From the NCBI GenBank assembly GCA_946886275.1, contig CAMPIH010000004.1, forward strand, positions 1-38,479: a DNA stretch of 38,479 nt. Reading direction: 5' to 3'. The notes under the pieces are model-generated. The model searched no databases. It was not told the DNA's origin and saw only the letters and a program-made list of their open reading frames with translations. A program made the translations under genes and the position numbers. This document shows positions 1 through 6,338 of this stretch, piece by piece. The stretch is from an uncultured Sphingosinicella sp. (GTDB lineage: Bacteria; Pseudomonadota; Alphaproteobacteria; Sphingomonadales; Sphingomonadaceae). The stretch's first letter is position 1, and every line of letters begins with the position of its first letter.

Positions 1-471
1 CCGGATCGCCATGTCGGCGATGTCGTTCATCTCTTCCTGGCTGGCCCAGCCGAAGGCGGCGATATGCTCGTCGGCGATCATCGGATCGCCGAGCGCGTCG
101 TCCTTGTAATAATATTCGATGATCGTGCGCGGCAGCTGGGTGCCTTCCTCGATGCCGAGGCGCTGCGAAAGGGTTCCGGCGGCGACGTTGCGCACCACCA
201 CCTCGATCGGAACGATCTCGACCTGGCGGATGAGCTGCTCGCGCATGTTCAGCCGGCGGATGAAGTGGGTCGGGATCCCGATCGTCCCGAGCAAGGTGAA
301 GATATGCTCGGAAATGCGGTTGTTGAGCACGCCCTTGCCGGAGATCGTCCCCTTCTTCTGCGCGTTGAAGGCCGTCGCATCGTCCTTGAAATATTGAATC
401 AGCGTCCCCGGTTCAGGACCCTCGTAGAGGATCTTGGCCTTGCCTTCGTAGATCATGCGGCGGCGGGACAT
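1..471 (-). CDS. purC: SAICAR synthetase PurC (3' end outside window)
   Basis: This is phosphoribosylaminoimidazole-succinocarboxamide synthase, the cytosolic purine-biosynthesis enzyme that joins CAIR and aspartate using ATP. The 157 visible residues start [18 protein letters not shown], the typical N-terminal ATP-binding strand of the family. They continue through the family motifs [46 protein letters not shown] and [16 protein letters not shown]. The frame is open to the window edge, so about the last third is missing (usual length about 240 to 260 residues). The start is the ATG at 471-469, with a GGAG about nine bases upstream. A promoter-like TTGCCC-N17-TATAGA lies just upstream, directly after the kynureninase stop, so purC is probably transcribed on its own. 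Confidence 0.95.
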   Translation of the reverse strand, partial: MSRRRMIYEGKAKILYEGPEPGTLIQYFKDDATAFNAQKKGTISGKGVLNNRISEHIFTLLGTIGIPTHFIRRLNMREQLIRQVEIVPIEVVVRNVAAGTLSQRLGIEEGTQLPRTIIEYYYKDDALGDPMIADEHIAAFGWASQEEMNDIADMAIR

Positions 472-499
472 TGCTGGAGCTCCGGCTGACACGGGACCA

Positions 500-516
500 G
501 GGCGCGACCAGCGCCC
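500..516 (-). other. short GC hairpin in purC leader
   Basis: A perfect 6-bp inverted repeat (GGGCGC, 5-base loop, GCGCCC) lies between kynU and purC, just downstream of the predicted purC transcription start. No T-run follows it on the minus strand, so a terminator role is weak. It would form near the 5' end of the purC mRNA. Confidence 0.25.
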
Positions 517-531
517 CCGGAAAGGACCGGG

Positions 532-560
532 TCTATAGAGGAGACGCCTGTCGAGGGCAA
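532..560 (-). promoter_or_regulatory. predicted sigma70-type promoter of purC
   Basis: On the minus strand, TTGCCC (560-555) and TATAGA (537-532) are separated by 17 bases. They lie immediately after the kynureninase stop codon and about 60 bases before the purC start. The match is by eye to the sigma70 consensus. Confidence 0.5.
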
Positions 561-567
561 ACTGGGG

Positions 568-1791
568 TCAGGTCACCTTGCCGCGAACCGCGAAACGCGG
601 CGCCCGCCATTCCTCTCGGTCCAGGATCCGGGCCATCCGGTCGACCGCATGCCACACTTCCTGAAAGCCGAGATAGAGCGGCGTGAGCCCGAATCGGATC
701 ACGTCGGGCGCCCTGAAGTCGCCGATCACCTGGTCGGCGATCAGCGCCTGGCACAGCTCGAAGGCGTTCGGATGACGGAAGGAGATATGGCTTCCGCGCT
801 GGTCCGGGCCTCGGGGCGTGATGCACTCGAGCTCGGGACAGCTTTGCTCGGCCAAAGCGTAGAAGACGTCGAACAAGGCGAGCGACTTCGTCCACAGCCG
901 CTCGATCGTCACCCCTTCGAAGGCGTCGATCCCGCTTTCCAGAGCGGTCAGGCTGAGGATCGGCGGAGTTCCGGCGAGGAATCGCGAAATGCCGGCGGCA
1001 GGCACATAATCGTCGGTGAAATCGAACGGCGCGGCATGGCCCATCCAGCCTCGGAGCGGCGAGACGAGCCGCTCCTGCAGCGACTCGGCGACATAAAGAA
1101 AGGCCGGGGCGCCGGGTCCGCCATTGAGATATTTGTAGCCGCAGCCGACCGCCAGCTCGGCGCCTGACTCGTTGAGGTGGATCGGGACTGCGCCGGCGCT
1201 GTGGCTCAGGTCCCAGATCGTGAGCGCACCGGCTTCGCTGGCGGCCCGGGTGACCCGGGCCATGTCGTACCGTTCGCTGGTCTTGTAATGGACATGGGTG
1301 AGCAGGAGCAGATTGGTGTCGCCGCCTATCTGCTGCTCGACCCGGTCGCGCGGAGCGATTTCCAGGCGAAGCTGCAGCAAATCGGCGACGCCGCTGGCGA
1401 TATGGAGGTCGGTGTGGAAATTGCCGGCTTCCGAAAGCAGCACCGGGCGGTCGGACAGCCGCGCCGCCGCGACGAGAAGCTTGAACAGGTTCACCGACGT
1501 CGAATCGGTGACGATCACTTCGCTTGGCCGGGCGCCGATCAGCCGAGCGATCTTGGCGCCGATACGCTGCGGTGCGCCGATCCAGTCGCGGCTGTTCCAG
1601 CTTCGGATCAGCTGCTCGCCCCACTCCTCGCTGACGACCTGCCGCTGCCGGTCGATCGCCGCTCGCGGCAGGACTCCAAGCGAGTTGCCGTCGAGGTAGA
1701 TCAGGGCTTCGGGCAGGCTGAAGCGGTCGCGAAGGCTTCGGAGCGGATCGGCCTCGTCGGCGGCCTGGGCCTCGGCAAGGGTGAAGCTCAT
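568..1791 (-). CDS. kynU: kynureninase
   Basis: Kynureninase is a PLP-dependent hydrolase that cleaves kynurenine to anthranilate and alanine in tryptophan breakdown. The 407-residue product has the family N-terminus (LIYLDGNSLGVLP), the phosphate-binding DSTSVNLFKL region, the DLSHSAGAVPI aspartate motif and the Schiff-base motif GCGYKYLNGGPG with the PLP lysine near residue 220. The C-terminal GSHISFRHPNA and DVIRFGLTPLYLGFQE segments also fit. Length is normal. The start is ATG 1791-1789, which overlaps the stop of the upstream hydrolase as ATGA, so the two genes are translationally coupled; a longer frame upstream would run into that gene. No tryptophan dioxygenase is in the window. Function is a confident family-level call. 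Confidence 0.95.
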   Translation of the reverse strand: MSFTLAEAQAADEADPLRSLRDRFSLPEALIYLDGNSLGVLPRAAIDRQRQVVSEEWGEQLIRSWNSRDWIGAPQRIGAKIARLIGARPSEVIVTDSTSVNLFKLLVAAARLSDRPVLLSEAGNFHTDLHIASGVADLLQLRLEIAPRDRVEQQIGGDTNLLLLTHVHYKTSERYDMARVTRAASEAGALTIWDLSHSAGAVPIHLNESGAELAVGCGYKYLNGGPGAPAFLYVAESLQERLVSPLRGWMGHAAPFDFTDDYVPAAGISRFLAGTPPILSLTALESGIDAFEGVTIERLWTKSLALFDVFYALAEQSCPELECITPRGPDQRGSHISFRHPNAFELCQALIADQVIGDFRAPDVIRFGLTPLYLGFQEVWHAVDRMARILDREEWRAPRFAVRGKVT

Positions 1792-2693
1792 CGTCCGAGC
1801 GCCGCTTCGATGGCGTCGACCGCCGCCAGCCATGCCTGGGTTCCCGGCGAGATCAGCTCGACATGGCCGGTCCGGTCGATCATCCGCACCTCGACCTCGT
1901 CACCCGCCTCTCGCATCTGCGATGCATAGCCTTCGGCATAAGAGGTCGGGATGATCCGGTCCTGGCGGCCGTTGATCAACACCTGCCTCGCTCCGAGCGG
2001 CGCAAGCCGCTGCACCGACGTCTCTTCGAAACGGCCGCCCGAGATCCGGGCGACGATTTCGGTTCCGCAGCCGCTTCCCGGCGGCCGTGCCGCTTCTTCG
2101 AGGTCGGGCAGGCCGCCGAGGCTGACGACGGTCCGGATCGCGATCGGGTCGCCGGTGCGGATCGGCGAGGAAGAAGGAAGCCGGTGCCGGCCGGCGAGCC
2201 AGAGCGCGAGGTGGCCGCCGGCGGAATGGCCGGCAGCGACCAGCCGGCCAAGGTCGAGACGGTGGCGGGCCGAGTGATGACGAAGCGCATCGGCGGCTGA
2301 AGCGACGTCGAGGAAGGTGTTCGGATAGCCGCCGCCGCGGTCGACTCCGCGATAGTCGATGTTCCAGACGGCGATTCCGCGCCGGCGCAGATCGTCGGCG
2401 ATCCAGTTCATGATCGTTCGATCGGCGATCTCGGTCTGCCAGCAGCCGCCATGGACCATCAGCACGACCGGGTGGGGACCTTCGCCCTGCGGAAGCCACA
2501 GATCGACGACCTGGAGCGGGTCCTCGCCGTAGGATATGGTCGTGTCAGGCTCCGGCCGCGGCCGTTCCAGCAGGTCCGGCCAGGCCATCAGGCCGTCCGG
2601 GCCGCTCCCTCTCGTGTCGCCGTTCGTCGCCACTGCGCAACCGGCTAGAGCGAGCGCCGCGCTGAGCGCAAGGAAAATTGGGAAGGGGCGCAC
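1788..2693 (-). CDS. lipoprotein alpha/beta hydrolase, coupled to kynU
   Basis: This is a 301-residue alpha/beta hydrolase of the esterase/lipase type. It begins with a clear lipoprotein signal (MRPFPIFLALSAALALAGC), so the mature protein should be membrane anchored after cysteine 19. The fold shows the oxyanion motif MVHGGCW, the nucleophile elbow GHSAGGHLA, an acid in GRQDRIIP and the histidine in TGHVELIS, so the triad looks intact. The start is a GTG (2693-2691); no good ribosome-binding site is seen and the start lies in the arm of a long hairpin. The stop overlaps the kynU start (ATGA). The HGG-x-W and GHSAGGH pattern also occurs in arylformamidases of the alpha/beta-hydrolase type, so N-formylkynurenine hydrolysis is a tempting inference. 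Export makes it uncertain; a general carboxylesterase is the safe call. Confidence 0.8.
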   Translation of the reverse strand: MRPFPIFLALSAALALAGCAVATNGDTRGSGPDGLMAWPDLLERPRPEPDTTISYGEDPLQVVDLWLPQGEGPHPVVLMVHGGCWQTEIADRTIMNWIADDLRRRGIAVWNIDYRGVDRGGGYPNTFLDVASAADALRHHSARHRLDLGRLVAAGHSAGGHLALWLAGRHRLPSSSPIRTGDPIAIRTVVSLGGLPDLEEAARPPGSGCGTEIVARISGGRFEETSVQRLAPLGARQVLINGRQDRIIPTSYAEGYASQMREAGDEVEVRMIDRTGHVELISPGTQAWLAAVDAIEAALGR

Positions 2694-2724
2694 ATCCCGG
2701 GGGGTAGGATGTGTCGCCCCTTCC
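2681..2724. other. long hairpin over the hydrolase start codon
   Basis: Bases 2681-2697 pair with 2707-2724: 17 pairs with one bulged base (2714) and a 9-base loop. On the minus strand it follows the stop of the small gene at 2733 and is followed by CAATTTTCC, so it may end the small-gene transcript. The GTG start of the lipoprotein hydrolase lies inside the downstream arm, so the fold would also hide that start. Confidence 0.45.
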
Positions 2725-2732
2725 TACAAGGC

Positions 2733-2873
2733 TCAGCAACGCCCGCGGCGCGGGTTCCAGGGCGCGTCGAACTGGATCTGGTGAAGCTTGCACAAGGCAA
2801 GGGCGATCGAGCCGGCGATTCGCGACATGGCGCCCTGGCGATGGGAAAGACGGGTGAGGGGATATTCGGTCAT
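2733..2873 (-). CDS. small protein of unknown function (46 aa)
   Basis: A 46-residue open frame, MTEYPLTRLSHRQGAM at the start and ending DAPWNPRRGRC. It is supported by a strong ribosome-binding site (GAGGAGG, six bases before the ATG at 2873). It lies 28 bases downstream of another small gene on the same strand, so the two probably form one transcript. The middle (SRIAGSIALALCKLH) is mildly hydrophobic and could be amphipathic. The C-terminus is basic with a terminal cysteine. I do not recognise the family. It shares the divergent promoter region with the LysR regulator at 3222. Confidence 0.6.
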   Translation of the reverse strand: MTEYPLTRLSHRQGAMSRIAGSIALALCKLHQIQFDAPWNPRRGRC

Positions 2874-2901
2874 CTCTGCCTCCTCGAGCGCGGACGATCG
2901 G

Positions 2902-3096
2902 TCAGGCGCTCGTCGTGTTGAAAGTCAAAGCGGTGATCAGGAAGGCGGCGACAAGCGCGAAAAGCTGCGGAGTCGTGCCGTCCCAGTTCGACAGCCGAGC
3001 GAGACCGAAACGCGCCCGGCTCACCAGATCGTCGATCCCGTCGGAAAATTGCTGATGGTTGGCGACCCAGATCCGGCCGTCCATTTCGTCTCGCAT
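2902..3096 (-). CDS. small protein with C-terminal membrane segment (64 aa)
   Basis: A 64-residue protein starting MRDEMDGRIWVANHQQ. The start is ATG 3096-3094, chosen over longer in-frame starts because AAAGGAG lies seven bases upstream. The first 40 residues are polar. Residues about 45 to 60 (QLFALVAAFLITALTF) form a likely single membrane segment at the very C-terminus, as in a tail-anchored protein. It is the first gene of a two-gene unit reading away from the LysR-type regulator at 3222. A perfect LysR-type palindrome lies about 100 bases upstream of its start, so regulation by that LysR is likely. Family not recognised. Confidence 0.6.
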   Translation of the reverse strand: MRDEMDGRIWVANHQQFSDGIDDLVSRARFGLARLSNWDGTTPQLFALVAAFLITALTFNTTSA

Positions 3097-3196
3097 GACC
3101 AATCTCCTTTCCAAAGCGGCTCCGGCAGTGGCGCCGGGACAGGTCATAAATGGCGGGACGAAGCGTATTCCGCCAACGAAAGGATCGACAGTAGCC

Positions 3197-3211
3197 ATAA
3201 GTCCAGCTTAT
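3197..3211. promoter_or_regulatory. LysR-type operator palindrome
   Basis: ATAAG-tccag-CTTAT is a perfect 15-bp inverted repeat containing the T-N11-A spacing typical of LysR recognition sites. It lies 10 bases before the ATG of the LysR gene and about 100 bases before the divergent small gene, the usual place for a site that activates the divergent operon and represses the regulator. Confidence 0.6.
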
Positions 3212-3221
3212 AATCTCGGAG

Positions 3222-4148
3222 ATGCGCAACCTTCCGCCTCTGAGCGCCGTCCGGGTTTTCGAGGCGGCCGCCCGCTATCAGAACTTCACTCAGGCAGCGG
3301 CCGAGCTGGGGATGACTCAGGCCGCGGTCAGCTATCAAGTCCGCTTGTTGGAAGAGCGGCTCGGTCTCTCTTTGTTCGCGCGCGCCAAGGGCCGGGTCTC
3401 ACTCACCGAGAGCGGCCGGCGGATCGCGCCTCTCGCCGCTTCCGCCTTCGACACTCTGGAAGAGGCCTTTGCCGGGCTCGTCAGCGACGATCAGGGCGTC
3501 TTGTCGATCAGCGCAGTGCAGACCTTCGCCACCACCTGGCTGGCGCCCCGGCTCGGCGCGTTCCAGATCCGTCACCCCGATCTCGCGGTCCGGCTCAGCA
3601 CCGACAATCGCCTCGTCGATTTCTCGACCGGGGAATTCCATGCCGCGATCCGGATCGGCCGCGGCGGCTGGAGCGGATTGAAATGTCATTTCCTGTTCCG
3701 GTCCCACGTCACGCCGATCTGCAGCGCTGAGTTCGCCCGTCGTCACAAGCTCGAGCGCCCCGAGCAGCTTCACGACGTGTTGTGGCTGAGCCCGACCGAT
3801 AGCTGGTGGAGCGAATGGCTCCGCGGTGCCGGAGTCGGCGCCCGGCCAGTCGAAGGCCTGCCGGGGCTGGTGATGGACAGCCAGGTGATGGAAGCGAACG
3901 CCGCCTTTGCGGGGGCGGGGATTGCGATGATGACGCCGCTTTTCTGGCGGGCCGAGCTCGAATCGGGGCGGCTCGTCCAGCCGTTCGACCATCTCTATTT
4001 TCCCGGAAACAGCCATTGGCTCGTCTATCCGGAGGCAAGGCGAACCCAGCCGAAGATCGCGGCGTTGCGCAACTGGCTTCTCGCCGAGGTGGAAACGCTC
4101 AAGGCGACCGAGCCGGCGGCGCTCTTCATTCCGCCTGAATCGTCCTGA
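3222..4148 (+). CDS. LysR-family transcriptional regulator, GcvA-like
   Basis: A 308-residue LysR-type regulator. Residues 1 to 60 hold the winged helix-turn-helix (LSAVRVFEAAARYQNFTQAA, then MTQAAVSYQVRLLEERLG and the wing LFARAKGRVSLTESG). The rest is the periplasmic-binding-like effector domain. The starting phrase MRNLPPLSAVRVFEAAAR and the AALRNWLLAE tail are typical of the GcvA branch. The ligand is unknown. The start is supported by CGGAG before the ATG. It is divergent from a two-gene micro-protein unit, with a 15-bp palindrome between them, so autoregulation and control of that unit are expected. The gene ends just before a terminator-like hairpin. Confidence 0.92.
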   Translation: MRNLPPLSAVRVFEAAARYQNFTQAAAELGMTQAAVSYQVRLLEERLGLSLFARAKGRVSLTESGRRIAPLAASAFDTLEEAFAGLVSDDQGVLSISAVQTFATTWLAPRLGAFQIRHPDLAVRLSTDNRLVDFSTGEFHAAIRIGRGGWSGLKCHFLFRSHVTPICSAEFARRHKLERPEQLHDVLWLSPTDSWWSEWLRGAGVGARPVEGLPGLVMDSQVMEANAAFAGAGIAMMTPLFWRAELESGRLVQPFDHLYFPGNSHWLVYPEARRTQPKIAALRNWLLAEVETLKATEPAALFIPPESS

Positions 4149-4157
4149 CTTCGGGAT

Positions 4158-4189
4158 CCGACCCCGCCCGCAATGGCGAGCGGGGTCGG
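4158..4189. terminator. hairpin between convergent genes
   Basis: CCGACCCCGC (4158-4167) and GCGGGGTCGG (4180-4189) form a perfect 10-bp stem with a 12-base loop. It lies between the convergent LysR and DUF4349 genes. There is no T-run, so it is a bidirectional terminator or 3'-end stabiliser by position rather than a textbook terminator. Confidence 0.45.
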
Positions 4190-4209
4190 CCCGCGAGGCC
4201 GCGAGCGAG

Positions 4210-5133
4210 TCAGGCCGAGGCTTCGGGTTCCGTCGTGTTGAGCCGCGGCTGGAGGCGACGGCGGGTGAATCGGATCACGGCCCAGACGATCAGACCCAGC
4301 GCCGCCCAGGGCAGAAGCCGGACGAGCACGACCAGAAGCAGGTTGAGGCTCGACATGAAATCCTTGCCGGCCTCGTCGAGCGCTTCCGCAACGGTCGGCG
4401 TTCGGGCGAATCCGGGCGCGAGATTGCCGGAGCCGTAGCGGAACAGCATCGGGGTGGTGGCGAGCGAGCGCTCGGCCGTCTCGCGGCTGTTGCGCAGGTC
4501 GCTTATCTGCTGGCGAAGCATCTGCGCCTCATATTCCAGCCTGGACCGTTCCTCGCGGCCGACATTGCCCGCGCTCAGCCTGGCCTGGATCCGCTCGAGC
4601 TCGGCTTCGAGCCTGGGCAGATCGCGGCGCGCCGATTGGATCGTCGGCGAGACATCGGTCCCGGTGATGGTGCTTTCGGTGAGATCGCCTTCGGCCTCGA
4701 GCACCGCCTGGACTCCTTCGCGGCCGAACTGGGCGGCGATCGCCGGGTCGACCCGGAAGGCGAGCATCGCCTCGACATCGTCCTCGCTTGCGGCGCGATA
4801 GACCATTCCGGTGATTCGGCAGCGGTTGGCGGTGTAGCGCTCGCACAGCCGCTGATGTTCCTGCTGCGCCTCGGCGATCCGCTCCGCCTCGAGCCTGAAC
4901 GCGTAACGATAGTCGAAAGCGACTCCGGGGGCGGCGCTCGGCCGGATGTCGGGGCCGGCTTCGCCACCGGAGCGGCCGCTCGCCGGCGCCAGTTCTGCCG
5001 GCGGCGCGAGCGATGAATCCGCCAACTCGCCGCTCATGTTGGTGGGGGTGTCGACCGACTCGGCCGGGTCGTCGCCGGCCTGACAGGCGGCGGTGGCGAG
5101 AAGTAGCCCAAGAACGGATAATGAGCGACGCAT
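4210..5133 (-). CDS. DUF4349-type envelope lipoprotein (copy 1)
   Basis: About 307 residues. The N-terminus MRRSLSVLGLLLATAACQAG looks like a lipoprotein signal. A proline/serine-rich linker follows, then a globular region beginning GVAFDYRYAFRLEAERIAE, with cysteines in LCERYTANRCRITG. Next comes a coiled coil of about 50 residues (LPRLEAELERIQARL onward). The C-terminus has one membrane span (SLNLLLVVLVRLLPWAALGL) and a basic tail. This architecture matches DUF4349 proteins, whose role is unknown. The start is one of two adjacent ATGs; I chose 5133, where AGGAG is seven bases away. It is a clear paralogue of the next gene upstream (5290-6243), separated by an AT-rich spacer with its own likely promoter. 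Confidence 0.8.
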   Translation of the reverse strand: MRRSLSVLGLLLATAACQAGDDPAESVDTPTNMSGELADSSLAPPAELAPASGRSGGEAGPDIRPSAAPGVAFDYRYAFRLEAERIAEAQQEHQRLCERYTANRCRITGMVYRAASEDDVEAMLAFRVDPAIAAQFGREGVQAVLEAEGDLTESTITGTDVSPTIQSARRDLPRLEAELERIQARLSAGNVGREERSRLEYEAQMLRQQISDLRNSRETAERSLATTPMLFRYGSGNLAPGFARTPTVAEALDEAGKDFMSSLNLLLVVLVRLLPWAALGLIVWAVIRFTRRRLQPRLNTTEPEASA

Positions 5134-5165
5134 CATCAGTCTCCTCTCAGTTATATTGTCACATG

Positions 5166-5193
5166 ACTCTACTAAAACAGTTGAGAATAACAA
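5166..5193 (-). promoter_or_regulatory. possible promoter of DUF4349 copy 1
   Basis: On the minus strand TTGTTA (5193-5188) and TAGAGT (5171-5166) are separated by 16 bases, about 30 bases before the start codon. The stretch 5150-5220 is clearly more AT-rich than its surroundings. TATAAC at 5155-5150 is an alternative -10. Confidence 0.3.
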
Positions 5194-5289
5194 TAGAGGA
5201 AAAATGATGATGATTCAGACGCTTGGCCGAAATCTGATCGAAACGGGGCAAGCTCCGGCTGCGAGTCGTTTCCCTTGGTCGCGCCCTGC

Positions 5290-6243
5290 TCAGGCCGCCT
5301 GGGGCTCCGCCGAAATCGAAGGCCAGCGCCGCCGAAGCCGGACGGCAACCCACCAGAGCAGGAGCCCGAGCAGCGCCCAGGGCAGCAAGGTCACGACGAT
5401 GATGAAGAGGATCGTCAAACCCTGGAGAAAGGTGTCGAGGGCCCGCTCCGCCGCTTTCGAGGCGGTCAGCGGCGGCGCCGCCGCAAGCGTCGTCCCGGAC
5501 AGATATTGGAACTCCATCGGAGTCCCGGCGAGAGCCTGCCTGTCGTCTTCACGATGGGATTCCAGCGATCGGATCGAAGCCCGGAGCTGCCGGACCTCCT
5601 GCAGGATGGCGGTCCGCTCCTCCGCGGACGCGCGTTGGGAGAGAAGCTGCTCGAGCCGCCGCACCTCCGCCTGCATCTGGACGATGGTGCGGCTGGTCGA
5701 TTCGATCGTCTGGCCGGCATCGACCCCTTCGATGTCCGCCCCGATCAGCTTGCCGTCGGCCTGGGCGACCAGCCCTGAGGCCCGCTGTCCGAAGCGGCGG
5801 GCGATGCCGGGTTCCAACCTGACCGCCAGCATCGCCTCGACCCGGCCGTCGTCGCCGAGCCGATAATGCATCGCCGTGATTCGGCAGCGATTGATCCCGA
5901 GCTGCTCGCAGGCCGCCGCGTGCCGCTCCTGGACCTCCGGGATTCGCTCCGCTCCCAGCTGGAAGGTGTAACGATGGTTGAACGCCACCCCGGGCGCCGC
6001 GCTCACGGCCACATCCGGACCGTCGCTTGTCGCCGCTCCGGGGAGGTCGCTCATGACCGGCGCCGCAGGTGGAGCGGCGAAAATCGGTGGTTCGGCTTTC
6101 ATCATATCGTAGGTGGAGAGGTCCTGGCTCACGACCTGCTCTTGCGGCGGCCGCTGCGCGGACATGGTGAAGATGGCGGAGCCGAGTATGAGCACGGCGA
6201 ACAGGCCGAGCATCAGTGCCAGCGGATTGAAGCGCGTCATCAT
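5290..6243 (-). CDS. DUF4349-type envelope protein (copy 2)
   Basis: A 317-residue paralogue of the gene at 4210. It has an N-terminal membrane segment (LALMLGLFAVLILGSAIF) without a lipobox cysteine, and a linker. The conserved domain begins GVAFNHRYTFQLGAERIPEV and keeps the same two cysteines (AACEQLGINRCRIT). It then has a coiled coil (VRRLEQLLSQRASAEER) and a C-terminal span (TILFIIVVTLLPWALLGLL) with a basic tail. The start is ATG 6243-6241, six bases after AGGAGG. Copy 1 is probably lipid anchored, whereas this one seems to be held by a signal anchor. The pair is divergent from parC, and a palindrome overlaps the -10 of its promoter. Function unknown. Confidence 0.8.
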   Translation of the reverse strand: MMTRFNPLALMLGLFAVLILGSAIFTMSAQRPPQEQVVSQDLSTYDMMKAEPPIFAAPPAAPVMSDLPGAATSDGPDVAVSAAPGVAFNHRYTFQLGAERIPEVQERHAAACEQLGINRCRITAMHYRLGDDGRVEAMLAVRLEPGIARRFGQRASGLVAQADGKLIGADIEGVDAGQTIESTSRTIVQMQAEVRRLEQLLSQRASAEERTAILQEVRQLRASIRSLESHREDDRQALAGTPMEFQYLSGTTLAAAPPLTASKAAERALDTFLQGLTILFIIVVTLLPWALLGLLLWWVAVRLRRRWPSISAEPQAA

Positions 6244-6264
6244 GGCCGACCTCCTCATCAGCAA

Positions 6265-6282
6265 GTGATGATACATCATCAC
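6265..6282. promoter_or_regulatory. perfect operator-like palindrome
   Basis: GTGATGAT-ac-ATCATCAC is a perfect 18-bp palindrome (8-bp arms, 2-base spacer). It covers the -10 of the DUF4349 copy 2 promoter, as expected for a repressor site. It is also about 60 bases before the divergent parC start. Confidence 0.55.
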
Positions 6283-6296
6283 ATAAAAGCTGACAA
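6268..6296 (-). promoter_or_regulatory. predicted promoter of DUF4349 copy 2
   Basis: On the minus strand TTGTCA (6296-6291) and TATCAT (6273-6268) are 17 bases apart, about 25 bases upstream of the start codon. The match to a sigma70-type promoter is good, and the -10 sits in the 18-bp palindrome. Confidence 0.55.
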
Positions 6297-6338
6297 TGGC
6301 CTCTCGCCTGCTGGATTCGGCGCTGCTAACGGTCGGTC

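Noticed and set aside
5157..5166. GTCA-ca-TGAC mini palindrome upstream of DUF4349 copy 1
   Set aside because: Only 4-bp arms and not similar to the 18-bp palindrome of copy 2; expected by chance.
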